DNA of 64,000 nt from Bacteroidota bacterium (GTDB taxonomy: Bacteria > Bacteroidota > Bacteroidia > NS11-12g > UBA955). This document shows, in pieces, positions 33,726 through 42,515 of the stretch. Both the position numbers and the translations under genes were made by a program. Position 1 is the first letter of the stretch, and every line of letters starts with the position of its first letter. The stretch covers positions 62,001-126,000 of the forward strand of contig JAUXOK010000017.1 of NCBI GenBank assembly GCA_030682255.1. Direction: 5' to 3'. The notes beneath the pieces are model-generated. The model was not told the DNA's origin and made no database searches. It worked only from the letters and a program-made list of their open reading frames with translations.

Positions 33726-34541
33726 TTGGATTTTCAATTATTGATATGGTTTGTTTTGGCTGGCATAGCAGGCGGGTTTTTAGCTGGTTTGTTGGGTGTT
33801 GGCGGTGGCTTGGTTTTTATTCCTGTTATCCAAAAAATCATAGAGAACAAAGTGCCACAAGAAGATGTGGTAGCATACACCATTTCAAATAGTTTGATGA
33901 TTATTTTTGTAGTGGGAGTTTCTAGTTTTGCTAAACAAAAAAAACTAAAAAACACTGATCTAAAAGCATCACTTATCACAGGTTTTTCAGCAGTGATTTC
34001 ATCACTCTTGGTAACATATTTATTAAAAATAACCAACACAACGGATATGGCATTATTCAAAACCTTTTTTTCGATAGTCATGTTATTAACCATTGCAAGG
34101 GTGCTTTATGGGCAAATTAAAAACAAGGTGGAAAATGATGTTCTGAAAATGCCTGCTTATCCAAAATTTGTTCCTGCAGGATTATTGGCAGGCGTTATAA
34201 CGTCTTTAACGGGTTTGGGTGGGGGTGTTATCATGGTGCCTTATTTTAATAAAATCCTCAAATTGCCTGTTAAATTTTCTACAGGATTATCGCTTTCTGT
34301 AATTCCCATCATAGCCTTGCCATTAATTGTCTTTTATCTTTTTTCTTCTCCTCAAAAGGAAGTTATCGAAGGTTTTCAAACGGGATACATCATGTGGACT
34401 GCGGTGTTGCCAATTAGTTTATTTGCAGCTATTGCTTCACAATATGGTATCAGAGTTTCTCAAAAACTGAAGTCATCTGTTGTGATGATGATATTCCTGT
34501 TATTTGCTATTTTTACCTTGGTGAGGGTTTGGATTTTTTAA
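33726..34541 (+). CDS. TauE/SafE-family anion permease
   Basis: A 271-residue membrane protein with about eight hydrophobic segments in two repeats. The first half has the family signature GIAGGFLAGLLGVGGGLVFIPVI and the second has PAGLLAGVITSLTGLGGGVIMVPYF. Members export or import sulfite, sulfoacetate or other organosulfur anions; the substrate here is unknown. The start is TTG at 33726: it directly follows the stop codon of the S41 gene in the same frame, AGGAAA lies about 8 nt upstream, and the next Met would cut off the first repeat. Translation probably depends on re-initiation after the S41 gene. Confidence 0.85.
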   Translation: MDFQLLIWFVLAGIAGGFLAGLLGVGGGLVFIPVIQKIIENKVPQEDVVAYTISNSLMIIFVVGVSSFAKQKKLKNTDLKASLITGFSAVISSLLVTYLLKITNTTDMALFKTFFSIVMLLTIARVLYGQIKNKVENDVLKMPAYPKFVPAGLLAGVITSLTGLGGGVIMVPYFNKILKLPVKFSTGLSLSVIPIIALPLIVFYLFSSPQKEVIEGFQTGYIMWTAVLPISLFAAIASQYGIRVSQKLKSSVVMMIFLLFAIFTLVRVWIF

Positions 34542-34698
34542 GTTTTTTTATCAGTCACTTTATACAGAGAGGATGCGTTTTTAAAGGGCTGAACAGGTTT
34601 ATTAGATTATAACTAAAAATACACACCTTCTCAACTCGGTTTCTCTTCTCAAGTTTAATAATATAATATCAGATCGATATAAAATCTTAAAACTCATC

Positions 34699-36687
34699 CT
34701 AATCAATAATTATCTTTTGATAATAAACCATTTGGCTAGCTGATTCTTTTATTGAAACCAGATAAACTCCTTTTCTCAAATGATTTAAAGAAATAGCATG
34801 GTTTCCTTGTGCAGACTCTTCTACCATCACTTGACCAACAAGGTTTGTGACTTTGATAAAGTAATCTGAAAGCTCTGTTCTGATAAACAACTTATCATTT
34901 GTAGGATTAGGATAAATCCTGAAATGATTTGTTGAGGGTAAATTTGTACTCAGTGTATTAATTTGAATTGAAACCACATCGCTTGTCAGGTCACAAATAG
35001 GACTTTTGATATTGCATCTGAACAACTGATTGTGATTGGTTGCCACAAGGTTTGAAACAACAAGTTGCGAGGTTCTTACTCCTGAATACTGTCCTGCATT
35101 TTGCAAGTCTAAAAATCCAAATCCTGTATTACTTTGCCACTGATAGGAAACCCCCATAGTGTCATTTACTAGAACAGAAAATAAGGCCGTTTCACTTAAA
35201 TCTTTGTTTTGTGTAACAGGTTGAGATTCCATAATTTGGCAAGGAGGCAACACAACAAATTGTCCCATCATACCTTCATCTTCGTGGGTTAACATATGAC
35301 AATGATACATATATGGAATAGTATCGTTATGAAAGTCTTCAAACTTGGTGATAAAACGCACTGTGCTATTGCCTGCTGGAACCAAAACTACATCTTTTCT
35401 GCCACGCAAATGAGCAGGGGGTGCATTTCCATTGATGTCTAATATGTAAAATGGCACATTGTGAATATGAAAAGGATGGGCAATAGGTGATTGGTTTCTT
35501 AGTTCCCAAATCTCAATATTTTCGAAAGGGACACGGTAGTTTATAACATCCATGTCAAAATGCTGTCCGTTAATCACAAAAGGACCATTAATAGCCCCTT
35601 GTCCCATTGCCATAGAAGTAAAAGTTAATTGTCGGGTAATATTGGCTTGACTCTCTGCCAATGGATTGTGCGAAATCAGAGAAGTGGGGATTGTTGTAAC
35701 CGGATTGGATGTAGCAGGTCCTACATTAATATCTAATACAGTAAAATCTCTGCCATTTAGTCGGTTCAAAGTGTAGTTCGGTATTGTTTGTCCTGGACCC
35801 ATTCCCGGTTGTGCTGCACCATAGTGTGCATTAGGAATCTGAGACCCATAATTCATCAATCGGATGCTTTTACTATTATCCGCAGATAGGTTTACTAAGA
35901 TTTCTGCTCTTTCACCCGGAGCAAGCAAAAGTCGAGTTAAGCTAACAGGGGCAGTAAGCAAGCCCCCATCACTCCCAATCATGTGAAAAGTACGGTTGTC
36001 GTTAAACCCAAAATTATACACCCGCTCAGATGATCCGTTTAACAAGCGTAATCTAACAATTTGAGCCGGTGCATTCCAAAATGGTTTTAGGGTTCCATTA
36101 ACCAATAAAATACTGTCGAGTGCTGTATGTGCTGTTATAATTTGATTGTTTGCATCAAAAGCTTTGGTTTGAACAACCAATGGAATATCATCTAATCCAT
36201 AGGTTCTGGGCAGATTGATAGCCGCCTCTTCATTGTCTCGGACATAAATAAATCCTGCAATCCCCATCTGTACATGGTCGTGTGTTTTTTCGTGTAAATG
36301 AGGATGGTACCAATGCGTAGAAGCATGGTCTAATACTTCAAAACTGGGTGACCATGTTTGACCGTTTTGAATTACCACATGCGGCCCTCCATCATTCTCG
36401 GGTGCTACATGCATGCCATGCCAGTGAATGGTGGTTGCTTCGTTAATGTTATTGGTCACATTCATTTTCACATTTTGATTCTTTCGTAACATGATGGTAG
36501 GTCCCAATAGATTTCCATTTGCTCCCATAGTTTGGGTAGAATTTCCTGGAAAGAATTGAACGGTTCCTTTTTGCAAATTTAGATTAATAACTGAGCCAGA
36601 AAGCGTATCCGGAATTAGAAGAGCACTTTGCGAATACAAGAAATTTGAGCTTGTGAATAGCGCAAAAAGAAGTATTTTTTTTATCAT
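34699..36687 (-). CDS. Secreted multicopper oxidase with T9SS sorting domain
   Basis: A 662-residue protein with a signal peptide (LLFALFTSSNFLYSQ). Copper ligands of the family are complete: HWHGMHV (88-93) and HWYHPHLHEKTHDH (125-138) in the first cupredoxin domain, and HPFHIHNVPF (near 404) and YHCHMLTHEDEGMMGQF (near 462) in the last, giving the type 1 His-Cys-His-Met set and the trinuclear cluster. An Ig-like segment (about 490-575) with PVTQNKDLSETALFSV follows. The C-terminal type A sorting domain (FRIYPNPTNDKLFIRTE ... GVYLVSIKES) predicts export by T9SS. It may oxidise Cu(I), phenols or metals; the substrate cannot be read. The Met-rich copper-sensing loop of CueO is absent. Confidence 0.93.
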   Translation of the reverse strand: MIKKILLFALFTSSNFLYSQSALLIPDTLSGSVINLNLQKGTVQFFPGNSTQTMGANGNLLGPTIMLRKNQNVKMNVTNNINEATTIHWHGMHVAPENDGGPHVVIQNGQTWSPSFEVLDHASTHWYHPHLHEKTHDHVQMGIAGFIYVRDNEEAAINLPRTYGLDDIPLVVQTKAFDANNQIITAHTALDSILLVNGTLKPFWNAPAQIVRLRLLNGSSERVYNFGFNDNRTFHMIGSDGGLLTAPVSLTRLLLAPGERAEILVNLSADNSKSIRLMNYGSQIPNAHYGAAQPGMGPGQTIPNYTLNRLNGRDFTVLDINVGPATSNPVTTIPTSLISHNPLAESQANITRQLTFTSMAMGQGAINGPFVINGQHFDMDVINYRVPFENIEIWELRNQSPIAHPFHIHNVPFYILDINGNAPPAHLRGRKDVVLVPAGNSTVRFITKFEDFHNDTIPYMYHCHMLTHEDEGMMGQFVVLPPCQIMESQPVTQNKDLSETALFSVLVNDTMGVSYQWQSNTGFGFLDLQNAGQYSGVRTSQLVVSNLVATNHNQLFRCNIKSPICDLTSDVVSIQINTLSTNLPSTNHFRIYPNPTNDKLFIRTELSDYFIKVTNLVGQVMVEESAQGNHAISLNHLRKGVYLVSIKESASQMVYYQKIIID

Positions 36688-36801
36688 GTTGATTTTTTTG
36701 ATGTTTAATACTACAAATCAATTGAAATAAAAACAATAATTAAGTAACATTGGTTACATAAGAACTTGCTTCATATAATGAAAAACTAAAATAAAAAACA
36801 A

Positions 36802-36809
36802 TATATTTG
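36802..36809 (+). promoter_or_regulatory. Predicted -7 element (TATATTTG) of the BASS transporter gene
   Basis: Exact TAnnTTTG, 22 nt before the ATG at 36832, in the divergent gap between the multicopper oxidase and the transporter. Confidence 0.5.
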
Positions 36810-36831
36810 TCCAATCAAGTAAATTAAAATT

Positions 36832-37689
36832 ATGGAACAAAGTATTATTACATCTGTTATTTTGCCTTTGGCATTGGGCATTATCATGTTGGGATTAGGA
36901 CTTTCCTTAACCATTGCAGATTTTAAAAGAGTGGTTTTATATCCCAAAGCCGTTGTGATTGGTTTGGCATGTCAGATGCTTATTTTACCTGTCGTTTGTT
37001 TTTTTATTGCTAAAATTTTTAATTTACCTCCCGAGCTAGCAGTTGGTTTGATGTTACTCTCTGCCTCACCAGGCGGACCAACAGCTAATTTATACAGTCA
37101 TTTAGCCAAAGGGGATGTGGCATTGAATATTACCCTAACTGCAGTTAACAGTATTTTAACTTTAATAACATTGCCCTTTATTGTCAACTTCTCCATTCAT
37201 TATTTTCTAGAATCTGATATGGCAGTACCTATGCAATTCAAGAAAATTGTAGAAGTCTTTCTGATAGTTCTAATTCCTGTAATGATTGGTATGCTTATCA
37301 AAGCCAAAAAGCCAAATGTTTCTCTTGCATTAGATAAACCCGTTAGGATTTTATCGGCTGTGTTTTTAATATTAATCATTCTCACTGCAATTTTGAAAGA
37401 AAAAGAACATGTAGTGGAGTATTTTCAACAAGTTGGTTTAGCAGCTTTGGTGTTTAATATTTTAAGCATGGGCGTAGGTTATTATGTGCCTCAATTGTTT
37501 AATATTTACAAAAAACAAGCCATCTCTATTGGCATGGAAATTGGCATACACAATGGTACTTTGGCTATTTATATTGCCTTGAATGTTTTAGGCAATAGCA
37601 CCATGAGTATTCCGCCTGCTATCTATAGTTTAATTATGTTTTTTACAGCTGCTTTGTTTGGTTATATGGTGAATAGGAAACAGGCTTAA
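36832..37689 (+). CDS. Bile acid:sodium symporter (BASS/SBF) family transporter
   Basis: A 285-residue membrane protein with nine or ten hydrophobic segments. Family signatures are GLGLSLTIADFKRVV in the first repeat, LMLLSASPGGPTANLYSHLAKGDVALNITLTAVNS in the discontinuous helix that crosses the binding site, and EIGIHNGTLAIYIAL in the second repeat. BASS proteins move organic anions with sodium; in bacteria the substrates include pantoate, pyruvate and bile acids, none of which can be chosen here. It stands alone between divergent and convergent neighbours, with no associated metabolic genes. Confidence 0.92.
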   Translation: MEQSIITSVILPLALGIIMLGLGLSLTIADFKRVVLYPKAVVIGLACQMLILPVVCFFIAKIFNLPPELAVGLMLLSASPGGPTANLYSHLAKGDVALNITLTAVNSILTLITLPFIVNFSIHYFLESDMAVPMQFKKIVEVFLIVLIPVMIGMLIKAKKPNVSLALDKPVRILSAVFLILIILTAILKEKEHVVEYFQQVGLAALVFNILSMGVGYYVPQLFNIYKKQAISIGMEIGIHNGTLAIYIALNVLGNSTMSIPPAIYSLIMFFTAALFGYMVNRKQA

Positions 37690-37749
37690 GAAAAAAGGAT
37701 TTTTAAAAAAGCTATCTTATATTTCAATTAATTATTTCATAATTATTAA

Positions 37750-38637
37750 TTATGGAGTTACCACACCATCATGGTTAATTTTATTTTTTAGATTTACTAA
37801 AATTTCATGCAAAGTTTCTGCTGCTAATCCGTGTAAAACAAGACGATACGATGCGCTATAAGTATTTTCTGGCACCATTGGATGCCTATTGTTTACTAAA
37901 CCTAAATGCCCGGGAGTGCCTAGAATCTGAGCTGTGTAAATTGCAATTGTTTCATCAAGTTGTAGGGAATTTGAAGCTCTTACAAAGTCATTAGAAGTTA
38001 AGAAAAATTGATAGAATGGTGTAAATAATTCTATGGCAGACCTCAAATCCAAAATGTTTGACCACTTGTTTGGAAATTCGATGTGATCAAATTGATCATT
38101 TGTAATCATGTCTAAATTCAAATTTTGCTTTTTCTGAATGGTTATGTTTTTAGATTTTAATTGCTTATTGAGTTCTATGATAAAATTGTATAGATTTAAG
38201 TCATGTTTTAAAAACAGGTCATCTTTCACAGCATCAAAATTTTGCGGTTTTAAGGGGTTGCCTTGAATTTCAATACCATCAATATTTCTCGCAACAAATT
38301 GAAGAATCTCTGTGCCAACATGAAAGTGCCTAAATATGAGTAAATTAGCATCTGGACTAACAAACTTTTTAAGCCCCCATGCCAACATTTTGTGTAATGT
38401 TTTAGAAGAATTTATTAATTTAGGAAAAAAGAATTTAAACACATGAATAAAAAACATAGTAAGCTTAGACCAAATTACGATAAATGGCAATAAAAATTTC
38501 CTAGATTTAGAATCATTGTCTCGCATCAAAGCTTGCTTTGTTTTTTCATTTATAGGAATACTTGTATCTAAATACATTGCCAGCCAAGGGTTTGGATCGC
38601 GGGTATCGTGTTGATTTATATCTAAAATATTTGACAT
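37750..38637 (-). CDS. Protein of unknown function in the ketosynthase operon (possibly DUF6999)
   Basis: A 295-residue protein with no signal peptide. Distinctive segments are HDTRDPNPWLAMYLD (about 9-23), a hydrophobic stretch FLLPFIVIWSKLTMFFIHVFKFFF (about 48-71) that may touch or cross the membrane, VSPDANLLIFRHFHVGTEILQFVARN (about 92-118) and FLKHDLNLYNFIIELNKQL (about 141-159). The conserved RHFHVGTE and KHDLNLYN histidines look like possible metal or catalytic residues, but this is inference. I associate it from memory with DUF6999. It lies 10 bp downstream of the ketosynthase fusion and is almost certainly co-transcribed with it, so it probably acts in the same pathway. Confidence 0.75.
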   Translation of the reverse strand: MSNILDINQHDTRDPNPWLAMYLDTSIPINEKTKQALMRDNDSKSRKFLLPFIVIWSKLTMFFIHVFKFFFPKLINSSKTLHKMLAWGLKKFVSPDANLLIFRHFHVGTEILQFVARNIDGIEIQGNPLKPQNFDAVKDDLFLKHDLNLYNFIIELNKQLKSKNITIQKKQNLNLDMITNDQFDHIEFPNKWSNILDLRSAIELFTPFYQFFLTSNDFVRASNSLQLDETIAIYTAQILGTPGHLGLVNNRHPMVPENTYSASYRLVLHGLAAETLHEILVNLKNKINHDGVVTP

Positions 38638-38647
38638 ATTATTTTTT

Positions 38648-40501
38648 TTAATAATTCCCTAATTCTTCTAGTTGCATTTTATATAACCTTGCAGTTGTTT
38701 TGGCGGTTCGAGTAATTTCTTCTGCCAAACTCATATTCATTAAAGGGTGATTGAGGGCCTGTTCTAATCTATGAAAGTGATTTTCGTCTGCCACTCCATG
38801 GTAGGTAAAAAATGAAACCTGTTCTTTTTCTAAGTTTAGTTGATCTTTAATCATTTCTCCCCAGTAACTTGCCAACCTTTTGCCTATGCCTTCTATAATA
38901 AACATTGAGCCTAGCAGGTCTATAGGATTAGGTTTGCTTGCTTGTTGAAATATATAGGCACTTAGGGCTATGCTTCCAATATTTTTTTTGCCTGTCCTAA
39001 TTAAATCAGGATTTTCACCCAAGTTTTCAAAATTCTTTTCCAACATTTGATAGTCTTTATGCTCTGTGGCTGTATGTTTAATAAAAGCAGAACGTAATTC
39101 AAACAATTCTATATCGATATTTGAAGCTGCACGAGAAATCCATTGAGACCCATCAATCACTTGTTGTCGAAGGTCGTGTAAAAGAAGTTTGTAGTCGTCT
39201 AAACTAAGTGTACTTGAATGAATTTTGTTTATAATTGGCACCTTTAACAACCCTTCTTCAAAATCTATCCAAATTTGAGCAAGTTGTCTTACCAACCATT
39301 CAGATATAGGATTTCTATCTAAAACTAATTCTGGTGGTTGAACCTCGCGCATAGGATATGATTTAGCAGCAGTTTGATTTGCTTTTCCACAAACTTTGAG
39401 TTGCATAAATGAAGTGATAAATCTGCCACTTTCTGGTACCATACACAAAATAGTGTCTCCTTCTTTTAATTTACCCGAATATATTAACTCCTCTAACATA
39501 ATAAAAATAGAAGCTGCTCCTGTGTTTCCTTTAGTTCTAAGATTGCTAAACCATTTTTCTTCAGAAATATTAGCCCCTCCTTTTTGCATCAAGTCTTGAA
39601 TTGGTTTTTTAAAAATTTCTGATGAATAATGACAGCAAAGCCAATCAATTTCTTGGGCATTCACTAAGCCTTTGTCAATTAGTTCAAGATAATGGGATAC
39701 TCCAGTTTTTACTACTTGGTCTAATAATCGGATGTCTTGTTTTAAATTAATAGCTCCCTCTTTCGATGCTTCTTCAACACTTGGATAATCCAACCATGTC
39801 ATTCCATTTTCTTCTTTATTGTCCTTCTTACCTGTATACATACACAGGTTGAATTTATGAGCATGTGATTTCACTTCTATCCATTCAATTTTTAAAGATA
39901 AGCCTTTATCGCTTTTTTTATTCTGTAGAACAAAAGCTCCTGCACCATCCGACAACATCCATCTCAAAAACTCAGCATCAAAAGACAGATTTTCAATGCC
40001 TTGTGATTCAAATTTACTAGACTTAAACATTCTACTTGAAAATTCAGAACCACAAACAACTGCATTACTTTTGTCTCCTAATCTTAGTTTAGCAAAGGCA
40101 TCATTCAATGCCATCATACCACTTGAACATACACTTTGAAAACTGGCAATATCACATTCTTCTACCGATAATTTTGCGTGAACCATACTTGCAAAACCGG
40201 GAACAGGTAAGTCGCCTTGAGTTGTACCTGTAGAAAGCAATTGCACATCTTTTTCCCTGATTTCACTTTTCTCAATCGCAGATTTTATAGCATTAGCTGT
40301 CATTTGTGCATTTGAATGTGTGCTTTCTTGAGATTTATTGAGAGCATAATATCTTGTTTCTATACCATTTTGATTGAGAATACGGTTTTTAGCTCTACTA
40401 GGCGTTTGGTTAATCTCACCTAAATATTCTTCCATCTCATTGTTTTGAATAGGATTGTTTGGTAAAAAAATTCCTGCTGCGGTAATATATACTTCTTTCA
40501 T
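38648..40501 (-). CDS. StlD/DarB-like beta-ketosynthase fused to a heme-oxygenase-like diiron domain
   Basis: A 617-residue two-domain protein. Residues 1-370 are a KAS III-fold ketosynthase: Cys125 (FQSVCSSGMMAL), His291 (WLCCHYSSEIF) and Asn326 (RTKGNTGAAS) form the Cys-His-Asn site. The N-terminal pattern PSRAKNRILNQNGIETRYYA...THSNAQMTANAI is characteristic of StlD/DarB enzymes, which condense beta-keto acyl chains into dialkylresorcinol or cyclohexanedione precursors. Residues about 390-617 resemble heme-oxygenase-fold diiron proteins (TenA/PqqC/UndA relatives), with a plausible metal set of Glu/His near 480-481, Glu537 (FIIEGIG), His568, Asp572 and His575 (YHGVADENHF). Its start overlaps the stop of the upstream hydroxylase gene by 4 bp. 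The product is unknown. Confidence 0.85.
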   Translation of the reverse strand: MKEVYITAAGIFLPNNPIQNNEMEEYLGEINQTPSRAKNRILNQNGIETRYYALNKSQESTHSNAQMTANAIKSAIEKSEIREKDVQLLSTGTTQGDLPVPGFASMVHAKLSVEECDIASFQSVCSSGMMALNDAFAKLRLGDKSNAVVCGSEFSSRMFKSSKFESQGIENLSFDAEFLRWMLSDGAGAFVLQNKKSDKGLSLKIEWIEVKSHAHKFNLCMYTGKKDNKEENGMTWLDYPSVEEASKEGAINLKQDIRLLDQVVKTGVSHYLELIDKGLVNAQEIDWLCCHYSSEIFKKPIQDLMQKGGANISEEKWFSNLRTKGNTGAASIFIMLEELIYSGKLKEGDTILCMVPESGRFITSFMQLKVCGKANQTAAKSYPMREVQPPELVLDRNPISEWLVRQLAQIWIDFEEGLLKVPIINKIHSSTLSLDDYKLLLHDLRQQVIDGSQWISRAASNIDIELFELRSAFIKHTATEHKDYQMLEKNFENLGENPDLIRTGKKNIGSIALSAYIFQQASKPNPIDLLGSMFIIEGIGKRLASYWGEMIKDQLNLEKEQVSFFTYHGVADENHFHRLEQALNHPLMNMSLAEEITRTAKTTARLYKMQLEELGNY

Positions 40502-41226
40502 TGTTGTTTTTTGTTAGTTAAATTGTTAACTATTTTGTCTAATAGCCCAGATAAAAAACCAAAATTTTTATTTCCTTTTTGATGATGAATAATATGCTTA
40601 CTTGCAAAACCAAACCATGTGTTTTCTAAACCTATTAAACGATAATTACTATGCCCTGAAAAATTAATAAGAATGCTATTAAGAGGGTAAAGCACAATAG
40701 CAATAGTAGCCAATGGGTGAATTAAACTCATAACAAATGGCACCAAACTGAGCAATGCCGCCTCTAACCAATGAAAGCTATACACAGACCAAACAGAAGG
40801 AATATGAGATTGATGATGGATTTTGTGAACAGTTTTCATGAAAAAAGGTCTATGCATTAGCTTATGTACTGCAAAAAAATGAATTTCATTCCATATATTT
40901 AATGCAATCAAACTTAATAATACATTTAAAAAATTGTTAGTAATAATTGTAAAATATTCAATTCTATAAAAGTAAACTATTGGAAAAGACGACAACCCAA
41001 ATACGAAAACTGAAACGAGAGAATGTTTTATTTCTTTTATTGTTTGATTAGATTTTGGAATGTCTAAAACTACCTTTTCTGCTATTCCCCATTTTTCAAA
41101 CACTAACATAACCTGTTGAAAAAACCAACCAACAAAAAAATACAATATTAGAAAATACAAGACTGTTAGACAATAAATCTTGGGGTAAGAAAAATACAAC
41201 AAAAAATCGTGAATTAATTTTTCCAT
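40498..41226 (-). CDS. Sterol desaturase/fatty acid hydroxylase superfamily membrane diiron enzyme
   Basis: A 242-residue membrane protein with four or five hydrophobic segments. The three histidine clusters of the superfamily are present: H116-x4-H121-x3-H125 (HFFAVHKLMH), H134-x2-HH (HKIHHQSH) and H211-x2-HH (HIIHHQKG), plus His192. They bind two irons that hydroxylate or desaturate lipid chains with O2. The substrate is unknown. It is the first gene of a three-gene operon, its stop overlapping the start of the ketosynthase-diiron fusion by 4 bp, so it probably modifies the same lipid or polyketide. Confidence 0.9.
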   Translation of the reverse strand: MEKLIHDFLLYFSYPKIYCLTVLYFLILYFFVGWFFQQVMLVFEKWGIAEKVVLDIPKSNQTIKEIKHSLVSVFVFGLSSFPIVYFYRIEYFTIITNNFLNVLLSLIALNIWNEIHFFAVHKLMHRPFFMKTVHKIHHQSHIPSVWSVYSFHWLEAALLSLVPFVMSLIHPLATIAIVLYPLNSILINFSGHSNYRLIGLENTWFGFASKHIIHHQKGNKNFGFLSGLLDKIVNNLTNKKQQ

Positions 41227-41358
41227 GAAAATTAAATATCGTTATTCTGTACAAATGTATCTTTTTTTTAAGATTAAGCAAAATATTCTCTTAAATGGTG
41301 TCTTAACTAAAAATCCTTTCTTCCTATCCCCTTCTTCCTAATCCCTATTAAAAACTTA

Positions 41359-41388
41359 TTTGTATCTAAATTTTATTTGATATATTTG
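41359..41388 (+). promoter_or_regulatory. Promoter of the small secreted protein gene (TTTG, 18 nt, TATATTTG)
   Basis: Full -33/-7 pair: TTTG at 41359-41362 and TATATTTG at 41381-41388, 18 nt apart. The -7 element ends 5 nt before the ATG at 41394, so the predicted transcript starts at or very near the start codon. Confidence 0.7.
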
Positions 41389-41393
41389 CGAAT

Positions 41394-41858
41394 ATGAAAT
41401 TATTTAACTGCTTATCGTTTATCATTGCATTGACAGTTGGCAACACTATAAATGCGCAAACCACAAAAATAACTTTATCATCTCCTTCCACAGAAAAAAA
41501 CTATTTAAAAGGGGATACTATATGGATTGAGGGCAATGTTGTTTCAGATGGACCTCTACATGATGTAAATATTTATGTTACCGATTTGAATGATAGCACA
41601 ACTGTATATTTCAACAAAAACTATCACACCCATGGTTCTAAACAAGATTTTAAGCAGTTTTTTATCCTCAGTCTTACAGATAAAACCATGTTAAGAGTTA
41701 TTATCCGCACTTTTGACCATGATAATAATATAACAAGTAGAAAACAGCAAGTTTTTAAATGTAATTTTCCAAAAGAGAACTCCAAAAAAAATCAAAAAAG
41801 CAAATCTTCCAAAAAAGCTTCGAAAACTAAACCAGCTAAGTCTAAAGGGAAATCTTAA
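41394..41858 (+). CDS. Hypothetical small secreted protein with Lys-rich tail
   Basis: A 154-residue protein with a signal peptide (MKLFNCLSFIIALTVGNTINAQ). The mature domain (about 22-128) looks like a single Ig-like or beta-sandwich fold: KITLSSPSTEKNYLKGDTIWIEGNV, LHDVNIYVTDLND, VYFNKNYHTHG and LRVIIRTFDHDNN. The His residues in YHTHG and FDHDNN are candidate metal ligands, by inference only. The last 30 residues are almost entirely Lys, Ser and Ala, a basic tail reminiscent of nucleic-acid- or polyanion-binding tails. Family not recognised. It is a monocistronic gene with a strong promoter and no neighbours on its strand for 9 kb. Confidence 0.75.
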   Translation: MKLFNCLSFIIALTVGNTINAQTTKITLSSPSTEKNYLKGDTIWIEGNVVSDGPLHDVNIYVTDLNDSTTVYFNKNYHTHGSKQDFKQFFILSLTDKTMLRVIIRTFDHDNNITSRKQQVFKCNFPKENSKKNQKSKSSKKASKTKPAKSKGKS

Positions 41859-42289
41859 TTTTGAGATTTAGTTGATTATTTATTAAAGTTTCACTGAAAC
41901 ATCACATGGTTTGATAATTTAATGAAAATTATGAAATAAATTTTCATTCTTAAGAGTTGTCTTAAATAATATGATAGCTAAATCATTGTTTTAATGTGAT
42001 AAATTTTAATAACCTAAAAAAACGTCCATTTAATTTAATCTATCTGTTGTACCAGCTTCATATGATATAAAAACAATTTAACCCTATGTTTTATTGAAGG
42101 TGATGTAATTAATATATAAATAACCAAATGTTGTATTTAACGCATACTAAATAGGATTATTTTCATTGTATCACATTGATCTTACTATTATATCCTTATA
42201 CCTGTTTCTTGATTTTTATTACTAATAGTTGTATTATTAGTTTAAGTATTGCTTGGAATGATAAACAATGACATTCAAGCTTTTTTAAA

Positions 42290-42366
42290 AACGTCTATAA
42301 CCAGAAAAACCCTCTTTTGGAGGGTTTATTCTGGACTAAATCACAAATTTTATGAAAAACTTGAGT
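42290..42366 (-). ncRNA. Candidate small RNA on the minus strand
   Basis: A minus-strand -7 element (TATCTTTG, plus-strand CAAAGATA at 42369-42376) is followed after about 35 nt by a hairpin: CCAGAA + AAACCCTC pairs with GAGGGTTT + TTCTGG with one bulged base (42301-42334); on the minus strand the inner stem is followed by TTTTTCTGG. No ORF lies in between. Predicted length is about 75 nt, and it includes one copy of the 20-bp repeat. No known RNA family is recognised and no -33 box was found. Confidence 0.35.
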
Positions 42367-42515
42367 TGCAAAGATAAAACAATTTACTAGTATAAAACTA
42401 CTAATTTTTTTTAAAACCTAGGTAAATAATACTAAAATGCTGATTTTCAGCAAATTAAATTTTTTTATATGAAATATTATGCTTTACTTTGCACTACTAA
42501 ATCACAAATTTTATG
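42335..42515 (+). repeat. 20-bp direct repeat, two copies
   Basis: ACTAAATCACAAATTTTATG occurs at 42335-42354 and exactly again at 42496-42515. Both copies continue with a related AAACTT tail after two to three differing bases. The coordinates span both copies. The repeats occupy the candidate small RNA and the 5' arm of the nested stem, respectively. Confidence 0.85.

Noticed and set aside
33720-34541. TauE-like gene as a fused C-terminal domain of the S41 protease, or a sequencing error at the TAA
   Set aside because: The S41 protein has normal length and ending, and the TauE signature starts right after the TTG, as expected for a separate protein. Readthrough remains possible but is not needed.
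36688-36831. Copper-responsive operator between the multicopper oxidase and BASS genes
   Set aside because: No palindromic copper box or Cue-type site could be recognised in the AT-rich sequence.
38648-40501. Classical dialkylresorcinol (flexirubin/aryl polyene) cluster
   Set aside because: Although the ketosynthase is StlD/DarB-like, no DarA-like enzyme, ACP, ammonia-lyase or aryl polyene genes lie nearby in the window.
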